In this document: positions 1 to 8,138 of the stretch, piece by piece | Layout: every line of letters starts with the position of its first letter | How positions within the stretch are numbered: position 1 is the stretch's first letter | NCBI RefSeq assembly: GCF_016464305.1 | Contig: NZ_JAEIOJ010000008.1 | Location: 297,594-361,593, forward strand | Direction of reading: 5' to 3' | DNA from: Umezawaea beigongshangensis | GTDB lineage: Bacteria > Actinomycetota > Actinomycetes > Mycobacteriales > Pseudonocardiaceae | DNA: 64,000 nucleotides | Translations under genes and position numbers: made by a program | The notes under the pieces: generated by a model | Told to the model about the DNA's origin: nothing | Seen by the model: the letters and a program-made list of their open reading frames with translations, nothing else | Databases searched by the model: none

Positions 1-822
1 CGGACCGACGCCGTGGCCCTGCTCCACCCGACGTTCGACAACATCCCCGACCTCCTGCTCGGCGCCGGGCTGCGGCTGCTCCCGCTGGCCGAGGAGGCGC
101 TGCACGACGGCGACCTCGACCAGGAGCTGCTGCGCGCGGTGGGGTGCGTCTTCGTCACCACGCCGAACAACCCCACCGGCCGGGTGCTCTCGCAGGAGCG
201 GTTGCGCGCGCTGGCCGAGCAGTGCGCCGAGCACGACGTCGTGCTCGCGCTGGACACCTCGTTCCGCGGGTTCGACCCGGCGGCGCACTACGACCACTAC
301 GCGGTGCTGGAGGACAGCGGCTGCCGCTGGGTGGTCATCGAGGACACCGGCAAGCTGTGGCCGACCCAGGAGTTGAAGATCGGCTGGCTGGTCTCGTCGG
401 CCGACGTGGGCCTGCCGCTGGGCCGGGTCTACTCGGACATCCTGCTCGGCGTGTCACCACTGGTGATGATGCTGGTGCAGCGCTTCTCCGAGGACGCCGC
501 CCGCGGTGGCCTCGACGCGCTGCACCGGTTCGTCGCGGGCAACAGGGCCCTGGTGCGCGGCGATCTGGCGGACGTCGCCGACGTCGGTTTCCCCGACGCG
601 GAGAGCCGGGTGAGCGTCGAGCGGATCGACGTCGGCCGGCGGCCCGGACTGGAGGTGTGGTCGGCGCTGCGCGATCACAACGTGCACGTGCTGCCCTGCC
701 AGAAGTTCCACTGGGCCGCCCCCTCGGAGGGGGACCACCTGCTGCGGATCGCGCTGTCCCGCAAGTCCGCGGCGGTCGCCTCCGCGGTGAGCACGCTGCG
801 CCAGGTGCTGACCGGGGGCTGA
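1..822 (+). CDS. mppP: MppP/EndP-like PLP-dependent L-arginine oxidase/4-hydroxylase (5' end outside window)
   Basis: This is the C-terminal part of a fold-type I aminotransferase-like enzyme. The frame is open from base 1, so roughly the first 100 residues lie outside the window. The visible sequence has NNPTG, an aspartate in LALDTSFRGFD and EDTGKLWPT, whose lysine is the expected PLP Schiff-base residue. From memory it matches MppP of the mannopeptimycin pathway along its whole visible length (for example HPTFDNI, VFVTTPNNPTG, DTSFRGFD, YSDILLGVSPL). MppP uses PLP and O2 to turn L-arginine into 2-oxo-4-hydroxy-5-guanidinovalerate, the first step to L-enduracididine. The gene converges on the minus-strand cluster, where mppR, mppQ and mppO occur, which supports the assignment. 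An ordinary aminotransferase is the alternative but fits the motifs poorly. Confidence 0.9.
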   Translation, partial: RTDAVALLHPTFDNIPDLLLGAGLRLLPLAEEALHDGDLDQELLRAVGCVFVTTPNNPTGRVLSQERLRALAEQCAEHDVVLALDTSFRGFDPAAHYDHYAVLEDSGCRWVVIEDTGKLWPTQELKIGWLVSSADVGLPLGRVYSDILLGVSPLVMMLVQRFSEDAARGGLDALHRFVAGNRALVRGDLADVADVGFPDAESRVSVERIDVGRRPGLEVWSALRDHNVHVLPCQKFHWAAPSEGDHLLRIALSRKSAAVASAVSTLRQVLTGG

Positions 823-847
823 GCCCGCGCGGACCGTCCCGCACCGG

Positions 848-880
848 ATGAGCCGGTTCCCCGACGGGGAACCGGCTCAT
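848..880. terminator. bidirectional hairpin terminator
   Basis: A perfect 15-bp inverted repeat, ATGAGCCGGTTCCCC, a 3-nt GAC loop and its exact complement, lies 26 bases after the mppP-like stop and contains the stop codon of the small minus-strand gene next to it. There is no long U tract, as is usual in GC-rich actinomycetes. It sits exactly where the convergent transcripts meet. Confidence 0.8.
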
Positions 881-1059
881 CCGCCGTCCAGCCGCCGTTC
901 GTCGTCGTGCCGGACGTTCATCAGGTGCTCCGCGATGTGCCGCAGGATCTCGTTGGCCGAACGCAGTTCCGCCACCTCCTGCTGCAACCGGACGATGCGC
1001 AGGTCGAGCACGGGCTCCTCGGCGCCTGCTGCCGGCGGGTCCTCTGGTTCCCTCGTCAT
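877..1059 (-). CDS. small coiled-coil protein, function unknown
   Basis: About 60 residues from ATG at 1059, preceded by GGGGA; a GTG at 1071 is an alternative start. The first 20 residues are acidic and proline-rich. Residues 20-45 form a leucine heptad stretch (LRIVRLQQEVAELRSANEIL) likely to make a short coiled coil. It is the last gene of the minus-strand series, 43 bases after the ABC permease, and its stop codon lies inside the terminator hairpin. The segment ELRSANEILRHIAEHL resembles the leucine-zipper end of IS3-family OrfA proteins, so it could be a domesticated or decayed transposase fragment. I cannot assign a function. Confidence 0.45.
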   Translation of the reverse strand: MTREPEDPPAAGAEEPVLDLRIVRLQQEVAELRSANEILRHIAEHLMNVRHDDERRLDGG

Positions 1060-1102
1060 GGCGTTCCCCACGGGGTCGGTGACGAACAGGGCACGGGAAT
1101 CC

Positions 1103-2725
1103 CTACGCGCGCAACGGCCTGCGAGCGGCGAGCAGGACGACCACCGTCACCAGGGCGACGCCCGCCGTGGCCACGACGTCCGGCGGCACTCCCAGCAGCG
1201 AGCCGTCGCGCCCCCGCAGGACGCCCATGAAGTCCAGCAGGGGAAGACCGCTGAACCCGCCGTACCACAGGGGGACGTAGACGGCCTGGAACACGCGGTG
1301 CGTGCGGCTGAGCGAACCGAGCAGCAGCGCCAGGGACGGGATGAACAGCGCGGCGGCACCCCAGGACGCCAGCCCCGTCAGGTCGCCCACCCAGGCCATC
1401 CGCACGGCGACGGCGCCGCCGACGCCCGCCGTGAGCAGGACGCCCGCGATCCACTCCGCGACCACGCGCATCCGGACACCGGGGTACGGCCCCAGCAGCG
1501 CCTGCACACCGGACTCGTGGCGCTGCGTGCCCAGGCGCGACCACAGCAGCACCGGCCAGATCCACGCGAGGGGCAGCATCAGCCTGCTCAGGCCGGGGAC
1601 CGTCGCGGCGAACGTGAGCGCGGTCCAGAAGCCCGTCCCGGCCCACCACCACTTCGACACGCCCTGGACCAGGATGTGCAACTCCCCCACGACCAGCCGG
1701 GGGAAGACCACCAGCGCTCCGCCCCGCACCACCGCGGTCCGCGGTCCGCCGCGGGTGCTGAACGCCCCGCCCTCCAGCACCGCGATGCTCGGCACGCCGG
1801 GAGCGCGGTGCTCGTCGTCGGACCACGCGGGCGGCGCGACCGGCCGGCGGGGGAGGAACCGGTTCACGCGCGCCGGGTCGAACCGGCCGAACCACAGCAC
1901 CGGCAGCAGCGCGACCGCGAGCCCGATGCCGATCAGCGCAAGCCGGGTGAGCAGGAACTCCGCGCTGGGGGTGAAACCGAGCCACTCGAACGGCACCAGC
2001 GGCTCGTCCAGGTAGGTCAGGCCGAGGCTGAACTCGCCGCCGGTGACGTCCAGGCCCCGCGCCAGCATCTCGGTGCCGATCGACTCCACCACCACGGGCA
2101 CGCCCAGACCGCCGAGCGGCGCCCGGGGGCTCTGCCCGGCCAGTGCCGCGACCAGCCAGCAGAAGAACCAGATCACGTTGCCCGCGCCCGTCTTGAGCAC
2201 CGGCGTCAGCTCGAAGAACAGCGCCGCGGACGCGGTGAGCACCACCACCGGGAACGCCATCACCGCGAACGGCAGCAGCAGCGCCACCGGGTCCACCGAC
2301 GTCGACTCGCCGCGGGCCAGCTGCATCACCAGCGCCGTCACGGCCAGGACGACCAGCATCGACGACAGCACCAGCACGTTGCTGAAGAACTTGGCCGCCA
2401 GGTACGCGGTGGTGCGCAGCGGCGTGGCGGCCAGCAACTGCCCCACGTTGGTGCTCTCGTCGCGGGCGATGGTGTTGCGGACCACGTAGAAGCCGCCCAG
2501 GAGCAGCCACAGGGTGCTCGCCAGGGCCGTGGCCGTGCCGACGTACGCGCTGTTGTAGAGCCCCCGGTAGGACCCCAGCTGCACGATGGCCCAGTGCGAG
2601 TCCGCGGCCGGCACCGCGAGGTACCCCAGCAGGATCGCCGCCAGCAGGGTCACCGCGTAGGCGGGTCTGCGCACGCGGTCGCGGAAGTCGCCCCACGCCA
2701 GCACGGCCAGCAGCGCCGGGTTCAC
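1103..2725 (-). CDS. ABC-2 type exporter permease
   Basis: A 540-residue integral membrane protein with about ten or more hydrophobic segments, and a cytoplasmic loop near residues 55-100 (NTIARDESTNVGQLLAATPL) typical of ABC-2 permeases. It overlaps the upstream ATPase gene by four bases (ATGA), so the two are translationally coupled and form one transporter. It lies downstream of a two-component system and a DUF4097 lipoprotein in the same orientation. The role is inferred as export of, or immunity to, the cell-wall-active peptide made by the cluster. The substrate cannot be read from the sequence. Confidence 0.85.
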   Translation of the reverse strand: MNPALLAVLAWGDFRDRVRRPAYAVTLLAAILLGYLAVPAADSHWAIVQLGSYRGLYNSAYVGTATALASTLWLLLGGFYVVRNTIARDESTNVGQLLAATPLRTTAYLAAKFFSNVLVLSSMLVVLAVTALVMQLARGESTSVDPVALLLPFAVMAFPVVVLTASAALFFELTPVLKTGAGNVIWFFCWLVAALAGQSPRAPLGGLGVPVVVESIGTEMLARGLDVTGGEFSLGLTYLDEPLVPFEWLGFTPSAEFLLTRLALIGIGLAVALLPVLWFGRFDPARVNRFLPRRPVAPPAWSDDEHRAPGVPSIAVLEGGAFSTRGGPRTAVVRGGALVVFPRLVVGELHILVQGVSKWWWAGTGFWTALTFAATVPGLSRLMLPLAWIWPVLLWSRLGTQRHESGVQALLGPYPGVRMRVVAEWIAGVLLTAGVGGAVAVRMAWVGDLTGLASWGAAALFIPSLALLLGSLSRTHRVFQAVYVPLWYGGFSGLPLLDFMGVLRGRDGSLLGVPPDVVATAGVALVTVVVLLAARRPLRA

Positions 2726-3612
2726 CGCCCCACCGCCTGCCGGTGGGCTGCCGGGCCGTTGATGACGCCCAGGTAGGCGTCCTCCAGGTCCGGCGACACC
2801 GGCACGGCGCCCGCGTCCGGACTGACCGGGGACAGCAGCCGCACCCGGACGCCCTCCGTGGTGCGGACCATCCGGCTCACCGTGTACCGCGCCTGCACGG
2901 CGTTGACCGCCGAGGCGGGCACGGTCGTCTCCCAGACCTTGCCGTCGATGTCCCGCAGCAGCTGCTCCGGCGTGCCGCGCCGCAGCAGCCTGCCGCGGGC
3001 GACGATCGCGATGTCGGCGGCCACCGAGTCGACGTCGGAGACGATGTGCGTGGACAGCAGCACCACGCGGTGCACCGACAGGTCGCTGAGCAGGTTGCGG
3101 AAGCGCACCCGCTCCTCGGGGTCCAGGCCCGCGGTGGGCTCGTCCACGATGATCACCCGCGGGTCGCCGAGCAGGGTCTGCGCGATGCCCACCCGCCGCA
3201 TCATGCCGCCGGAGTACTTGCCCAGCGGGCGCTTGAGCGCCTCGGTGAGGTTGACCAGCTCCAGCAGCTCGTCGACACGCGCCCTGGCCGAGCGCGGCGA
3301 GATGCCCTTGGCCGCGGCCAGGTAGGTCAGGAACTCGCGCGCGGTCAGGTTCGGGTAGACGCCGAAGTCCTGCGGCAGGTAGCCGAGGACGTTGCGCAGG
3401 GTGTTGGGGTGCGCCACCACGTCGACGCCCTCGAACAGCACCCGTCCGGAGGTGGGGCGGGTGACCGTGGCCGCGATGCGCATCAGCGAGGACTTGCCCG
3501 CGCCGTTGGGGCCGAGCAGACCCAGCAGCCCCGGTTCCAACCGCATGGTCAGGTCGTCCACCGCGCGCTTGCCGCCGTGGTAGACCTTGCTCACGTCGAC
3601 GAGTTCGAGCAC
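2722..3612 (-). CDS. ABC transporter ATP-binding protein
   Basis: 296 residues. Walker A is GPNGAGKSS (about residue 35), the signature is YSGGMMRR (a variant of LSGGQ), Walker B is VIIVDEPTAGLD and the H-loop is LSTHIVSD. The C-terminal 70 residues are an extension typical of ATPases paired with ABC-2 permeases of the drug/lantibiotic export type. It is coupled by a 4-base overlap to the permease and follows the DUF4097 gene by four bases. It probably energises self-resistance or export for the peptide antibiotic. Confidence 0.9.
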   Translation of the reverse strand: MLELVDVSKVYHGGKRAVDDLTMRLEPGLLGLLGPNGAGKSSLMRIAATVTRPTSGRVLFEGVDVVAHPNTLRNVLGYLPQDFGVYPNLTAREFLTYLAAAKGISPRSARARVDELLELVNLTEALKRPLGKYSGGMMRRVGIAQTLLGDPRVIIVDEPTAGLDPEERVRFRNLLSDLSVHRVVLLSTHIVSDVDSVAADIAIVARGRLLRRGTPEQLLRDIDGKVWETTVPASAVNAVQARYTVSRMVRTTEGVRVRLLSPVSPDAGAVPVSPDLEDAYLGVINGPAAHRQAVGR

Positions 3613-3616
3613 GGCG

Positions 3617-4369
3617 CTACCCCGCCTTCGTGACGGTCGCCCGGCCCTCGCCGGCCTGCACCAGCACGGTGCGACCGCTGGCCGGGTCGCTCACCAGTCC
3701 TTCGAGCGCCCCCGCGTCGACGCGGTAGGTCTCCTGCCCGCTGGGCAGGGCGACCTCGGCCGAGCCGCCGGTGGACGTGGCCTTGACCGACTGCGGAGCG
3801 GTCGCGAACCCCAGCGACACGTTGCCGTCGGTCTGGACCACGGCGTTGACCGTCGGCGACTTCGCGTCCGTGACGGTGATGCCCCCGCCCCTGGCCTGGA
3901 GGTCGAGCGCACCGCTGGGCGCGTTGAGCGTGATGGTGGCGTCGTTGCTCAGCTCCGCGGTGAGATCGCCGCTGAGACCATCGCCGCGCACGCTGGTGCC
4001 CGAGCCCTTCAGCTCGACCGCCACACCGGGCGGCACGTGCACGGTGTGGCTGCCCTCGCAGGAGAAGGTGACGCCGCTGCACTCGACCCACGTCTTGAGC
4101 ACACCGTCCTCCAGGGCGAGGGTCGCCTTGCCGGGCTCGCTCGCGTTGCCCTTGAGCGTGCGCTCCACGGTGATCTGCGAGGACGCGCCGTGGTCGATGA
4201 CCAGCGCCGTCTCCCTGGCGTCGATGACCAGCGACTGGCCCGTGAAGTCGAAGACCTTGGACTCGGTCGTGCTCTTGCTGTCGTCGCAACTGGTCAGCAT
4301 CGTCAGCGCGGCCAGCGCGCCGACGACCGAGGCAGCCAGCGCGCCCACGGTCGTCCTGTGTGATAACAC
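3617..4369 (-). CDS. DUF4097-like lipoprotein with a TTA codon at position 2
   Basis: 250 residues from GTG at 4369, with GGGAG five bases upstream. A signal peptide ends in the lipobox LTSC (about residues 28-31), so it is probably a membrane-anchored lipoprotein. The rest is a repetitive beta-rich sequence, for example SGTSVRGDGLSGDLTAELSNDA, which is the beta-solenoid pattern of DUF4097/DUF2807 adhesin-like domains. It sits between the histidine kinase (94-base gap) and the ABC ATPase (4-base gap), so it may be an accessory sensor or shield for the kinase-exporter module. Codon 2 is TTA, a rare leucine codon in such GC-rich DNA and a possible bldA-type control point. Longer upstream frames exist but lack a ribosome site. 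Confidence 0.8.
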   Translation of the reverse strand: MLSHRTTVGALAASVVGALAALTMLTSCDDSKSTTESKVFDFTGQSLVIDARETALVIDHGASSQITVERTLKGNASEPGKATLALEDGVLKTWVECSGVTFSCEGSHTVHVPPGVAVELKGSGTSVRGDGLSGDLTAELSNDATITLNAPSGALDLQARGGGITVTDAKSPTVNAVVQTDGNVSLGFATAPQSVKATSTGGSAEVALPSGQETYRVDAGALEGLVSDPASGRTVLVQAGEGRATVTKAG

Positions 4370-4463
4370 CTTGTCTCCCGATTCCCGAGGTTGGTGGGAC
4401 CAGGTTCCTGCGGATCGGGGAAACCGACATCTGCCGTTCGGGAGAGATCGCCGCACGGGCTTC

Positions 4464-5690
4464 TCACGTGAGGCGGCGGGCCCGTCGCCCCGTCGGGTCG
4501 GGGACCGGGAGGCTCGCGGCCACCCGCCAACCGGAGCCGCGCGGACCGGCCTCCAGTGCTCCGCCCATCACCTCGATGCGCTCGCGCAACGCGATCAGGC
4601 CGCTGCCCCCGCCGGAGCGGGGCACGGCGGGGGCGGCGCCGCGCCCGCCGTCGTCCAGGACCGAGACCTCGACGGCCGTCCCCCCGCTGAGGGACACGAC
4701 GACGGTCACCGCGCCCACGTCGGACACGTGCCTGCGGACGTTGGTCAACGCCTCCAGCACCACCGCGTACCCGACGGCCTCGCCCTCGCGGTCGAGTCTG
4801 CCCAGGGCGGCGTCCGCCAGATCGCAGCGCACCCTGGCGCCGGTCGCGCCGCGGGCGAACCTGTCCACCAGGTCGGGCAGGTCGGCCAGGCTGTAGAGGC
4901 GGGCGGTCTCGTCGGCACCCGCGCCGTCCGGATCGCGCAGCGCGGCCACGGTGCGGTCCATGGACGCCAGCGCGCGCAGCCCGGCCTCCTCGACGTGCGC
5001 GAACACCGCGCGGGCCTCGGCCTCGTCGTAGCTGGCGAACTGCGCGGCCTGCACCTCGACCACCATGCCGGTGACCTCGTGGGCGACGAAGTCGTGCAGC
5101 ACCCTGGCGACCTCCAGCCGCTGCTGCCCGCGGGCCTCGGCCACCGCCGCGACGCGCCGGGCGTCCAGGCCCCGCAGGTAGAGCCCGACGCCGATGACGA
5201 AGGGCAGCAGGAACAGCACGCACGCCAGCCCCAGCACCGAGGCGTCCCACTTCGGCGGCGACGTGTGCAGGGTGAAGCGCAGCGGCAGCGCCAGCGCGGC
5301 GACGGCCGCCGCGGTGACCACCGGCATGACGCGGTTGGACGGCAGCAGCCGCACCGACCGCCCGAGCAGCACCAGCAGGGCGGTCAGCTCGAACGGCGAC
5401 CAGAGCAGCGCCATCCCCGGCGGGCCGAAGTAGGCCGCGTCCAGCGCCAGCGACAGCGCGGACACCGCCGTGACGACCGCGGCGAGCCCGATCCGCCTCT
5501 CCGCCGGACGCCACATCGCCGCCGACACGACCACCGTGGCGGACAGGGCCACCACGACGGCGCCGGAGGGCAGACCGGGCGTGCCGGAGGGCACGGCGAA
5601 GGCGGGGAGCAGCAGGGCGACCGCGGCCACGACGTTGCGCAGCACGGGATGACCGGGTTCGCGCGTCTCCGCCGCCGGACCGGGGTACAC
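4464..5690 (-). CDS. NarL-type sensor histidine kinase
   Basis: 408 residues. The first 170 contain about six hydrophobic segments. A HisKA_3 dimerisation helix follows, with the phospho-acceptor in ARVLHDFVAHEVTG (near residue 200). Then comes a HATPase domain with N box EALTNVRRH and G box GGGSGLIALRERIEVMGG. There is no extracellular sensor domain of any size, so it probably senses within the membrane or through a partner. It starts three bases after the response-regulator stop and forms a two-component pair with it. Its place between the enduracididine genes and an ABC exporter suggests it controls self-resistance or the cluster. Confidence 0.9.
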   Translation of the reverse strand: MYPGPAAETREPGHPVLRNVVAAVALLLPAFAVPSGTPGLPSGAVVVALSATVVVSAAMWRPAERRIGLAAVVTAVSALSLALDAAYFGPPGMALLWSPFELTALLVLLGRSVRLLPSNRVMPVVTAAAVAALALPLRFTLHTSPPKWDASVLGLACVLFLLPFVIGVGLYLRGLDARRVAAVAEARGQQRLEVARVLHDFVAHEVTGMVVEVQAAQFASYDEAEARAVFAHVEEAGLRALASMDRTVAALRDPDGAGADETARLYSLADLPDLVDRFARGATGARVRCDLADAALGRLDREGEAVGYAVVLEALTNVRRHVSDVGAVTVVVSLSGGTAVEVSVLDDGGRGAAPAVPRSGGGSGLIALRERIEVMGGALEAGPRGSGWRVAASLPVPDPTGRRARRLT

Positions 5691-5693
5691 CGC

Positions 5694-6371
5694 TCAGAAC
5701 CCCTGCCTGGTCGCGTAACCCATCTCGTGCGCCCACACGGCGATGCCGACGCGGTTGCGCACGCCGAGCTTGCGCTGGATGGCGGCGACGTGCGTCTTGA
5801 CCGTGCCCGCGGAGATGAACAGCAGCGTCGCGATGTCGGCGTTGGTCTGCCCCTCCGCCACCTTGCCCGCGATCTCGATCTCGCGCTCGGTCAGCGGCTC
5901 GGCCAGCGCCCGCCGGTCGGGTTTGGCGTCCACGACGTGACGCAGCAGCCGCACGGTGATCGACGGGCTGATCAGGCTGTTGCCGTTGACCGCCGCCCGC
6001 ACCGCCTCGACCAGCAGCGCCGGACCGGAGCGCTTGAGCAGGAAGCCGGACGCGCCGTGGCGCAGCGCCGGGTAGACGTACTCGTCCAGGTCGAAGGTGG
6101 TCACCACGACCACGCGCACCGGCACGACGGCGTCCGGGCCCGCGAGCTGCCGGGTGACCTCCAGGCCGTCCATCCTCGGCATCCGGACGTCCAGCAGCGC
6201 CACGTCGGGCCGCAGCCGCTGGGCCTGCTCCAGCGCGGTGAGCCCGTCGGCCGCCTCGCCGACGACCTCCATGTCCGGCTGGCTGTCCAGCACCCGGCGC
6301 ATCCCGCGCCGGACCATGTCCTGGTCGTCGGCGATCAGCAGCCGGATGGTCACAGCGAGTGATTGTGTCAC
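5694..6371 (-). CDS. LuxR/NarL-family response regulator
   Basis: 225 residues if it starts at GTG 6371, which overlaps the upstream stop as GTGA and has AGGG a few bases before it. GTG at 6353 (219 residues) is the alternative but has no ribosome site. The receiver domain has the DD pair in LLIADDQD, phospho-acceptor in LLDVRMPRMDG, the conserved Thr in VVVTTFD and Lys in GFLLKRS. A C-terminal LuxR helix-turn-helix follows (LTEREIEIAGKVAEGQTNAD ... GTVKTHVAAIQRKLG). It pairs with the kinase three bases downstream. Confidence 0.9.
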   Translation of the reverse strand: MTQSLAVTIRLLIADDQDMVRRGMRRVLDSQPDMEVVGEAADGLTALEQAQRLRPDVALLDVRMPRMDGLEVTRQLAGPDAVVPVRVVVVTTFDLDEYVYPALRHGASGFLLKRSGPALLVEAVRAAVNGNSLISPSITVRLLRHVVDAKPDRRALAEPLTEREIEIAGKVAEGQTNADIATLLFISAGTVKTHVAAIQRKLGVRNRVGIAVWAHEMGYATRQGF

Positions 6372-7297
6372 ATCGCCCTGAGCGGGGGGAGGGAACCGCC
6401 CGGCTCGGACGCGGACCGTCTCGACTGCGGGCTCTCCAGCAGCGCCAGCCCCAGCGGCGTGAGCGCGTGCAGCGCGGAGTTGCCCCGCCGTTCCGTCGTG
6501 ATCAGGCCGGCCCGGCGCAGCACGGCCGCGTGCTTGCTCGCGCCGGCCAGGGAGATCCCCAGCCGCTCGGCGAGGCTTCCCGTGGTGCAGTGCGCGGTGA
6601 GGGTGCGCAGCGCGGCGGCCCGCGTGTGCCCGACCAGGTCCCCCAGTGCCTGCTCGTCCGGTTTCGCGGGCCTGGCCAGCGGGAGCCGGGTCGCGTCGCC
6701 GATCGAGAACACCAGCGTGGGCGGTCCGCTGCCGCCGAGCGACTCGACGAACAGGCAGGTTCGGTTGTGCAGGAAGAACGCCGGGCTCAGCTGCAGTCCC
6801 CGCCCGCCGAGCCGCACGTCGGCGTCGGGTCCGCGGTGGATCTCCAGCACCGGCGGGTTCCAGTGCACCCTCGGGTGCAGCGACGACAGCAGCCCCTCGA
6901 TGCCGTTGGCGATGACGATGCGTCCCCTGGCGGCGCGGACCTGCTCGAACTGGCTGCTGATGTCGGCCCACGAGGGCAGCACCTCCGCGTGCCGGAAGGC
7001 GACGAACGCCGCACGGCCCAGCGGTGTCGGACCGGGAGCCCGCCCCGCCCCGGTCAGGATGCCCGGTGAGGACAACCGTTCCAGCAGCGCGGGGTGCGGG
7101 GCGTGCTCGCGCAGCAACCGGTCGAAACCGGTCACGCCCGCCCACTCGCTCCGCACCCGCCGCCCCCACGGTCGCACCGCGGCGTCGTCGTTGCGCGCCA
7201 GCAGGTTGAGCGCGAAGACGCTCTCGGCCGTGGGGCCGAGTCCCGTCACCATCCGCAGCTTCGCCAGGTCTCCCACCGTGAAGTGAATCCGTAGCAC
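6368..7297 (-). CDS. ArsR-like winged-helix regulator with N-terminal DUF5937-like domain
   Basis: 309 residues from GTG at 7297 behind a GGGGGG ribosome site. The N-terminal two-thirds (from RIHFTVGDLAKLRMVTGLGP) is the DUF5937-type domain of actinomycete regulators. The C-terminal third is a winged helix (CTTGSLAERLGISLAGASKH, then LRRAGLITTERRGNSALHAL). It lies 23 bases after mppR and is coupled to the response regulator. A clear paralogue (34489-35403) stands at the other end of the minus-strand series; they share the FTxxDLAxLRM start and the LAERLGISLAGASKHA recognition helix. Probably a DNA-binding regulator of the cluster; the ligand is unknown. Confidence 0.85.
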   Translation of the reverse strand: MLRIHFTVGDLAKLRMVTGLGPTAESVFALNLLARNDDAAVRPWGRRVRSEWAGVTGFDRLLREHAPHPALLERLSSPGILTGAGRAPGPTPLGRAAFVAFRHAEVLPSWADISSQFEQVRAARGRIVIANGIEGLLSSLHPRVHWNPPVLEIHRGPDADVRLGGRGLQLSPAFFLHNRTCLFVESLGGSGPPTLVFSIGDATRLPLARPAKPDEQALGDLVGHTRAAALRTLTAHCTTGSLAERLGISLAGASKHAAVLRRAGLITTERRGNSALHALTPLGLALLESPQSRRSASEPGGSLPPLRAM

Positions 7298-7320
7298 TGA
7301 GCCCCCCGTGATCGTCCGTG

Positions 7321-8127
7321 CTAAGCGGGCTGCCCGAGCGGTCTTCCGCCGAGCAGCGTCTCCCCGTACGCGAAGACGTGGCCGCGCCCCACCTCCACCG
7401 GCGCGAGCGCGGCGAAGTCGGTTCCCGCCACGTCGTCGAAGTCCAGCCGCGCCGATCCGCTCCACACCTCGGAGAACGCGACCTCCCCCACCTCCGAGGC
7501 GACCAGCCGCTCGGTGAGACCCCCCGTCCCGTCCCAGTCCGGCAGGTGCAGCGTGTGCGCGAGCGGCACGGTGTGCAGGGGCGGCGGCTGCTCCGCCAGC
7601 CCCTCCAGCTCGACCGACGCGGTCACCACGCGCCGCCCGAAGACCGAGAGCTGACCGGCGAACCGGCCACCGGCGCCGAGCCGCGGTCCTCCCGCGCCGA
7701 CCGCCGCCGGTCTGCTCTGGTGGATCACGCCGAACTGCTTGGGCATCCCCTGCACCCAGCCGCGCACCATCGGCACCGCCTGGTCGACCCACGCGAACGG
7801 GCAGCGCGCCATCGGCCTGCCGCGGAACTCGCACGCGAGCAGCACCAGGAACTCGCCGAACTGGTTGCGCGCCGGGTCGGCGCGTTCGGCGCCGTCCCCG
7901 GAGCACCACTGCCACTGGGCGAAGACGGCGGCCGCGGCGCCGGGGTCCGGTCCGGGGTCCAGCCCCGGCGGCAGGAACGCCGCCGCGGCGGCGGGGTCGA
8001 CCCGGTAGTCCACCATGAGGACGTCACCGGAGAAGTGCCACGGCGGCGGGGTGAGCATGGAGGCGCGGCCCGACGGGGAGAGCGGGAGGCTGTACCCCGT
8101 GAGCGTCGTGGCGGCGTCGGCAGTCAC
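7321..8127 (-). CDS. mppR: MppR-like acetoacetate-decarboxylase-fold cyclase for enduracididine
   Basis: 268 residues from GTG at 8127, with GAGGAG six bases upstream lying across the mppQ stop. The protein has the acetoacetate decarboxylase fold signature GMPKQFGVIHQ, whose lysine should form the Schiff base, plus LTPPPWHFSG and FAWVDQAVPMVRGWVQG. From memory it matches MppR of Streptomyces throughout. MppR does not decarboxylate; it dehydrates and cyclises the 2-oxo-4-hydroxy-5-guanidinovalerate made by MppP into the cyclic guanidino ketoacid of enduracididine. It lies in a tight run mppO-mppQ-mppR, which fits the pathway order. Confidence 0.93.
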   Translation of the reverse strand: MTADAATTLTGYSLPLSPSGRASMLTPPPWHFSGDVLMVDYRVDPAAAAAFLPPGLDPGPDPGAAAAVFAQWQWCSGDGAERADPARNQFGEFLVLLACEFRGRPMARCPFAWVDQAVPMVRGWVQGMPKQFGVIHQSRPAAVGAGGPRLGAGGRFAGQLSVFGRRVVTASVELEGLAEQPPPLHTVPLAHTLHLPDWDGTGGLTERLVASEVGEVAFSEVWSGSARLDFDDVAGTDFAALAPVEVGRGHVFAYGETLLGGRPLGQPA

Positions 8128-8138
8128 ACCTTGCTCCT

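Noticed and set aside
848..2776. A 642-residue open frame on the + strand
   Set aside because: Antisense to the ABC permease gene and low-complexity; no ribosome site or family motif.
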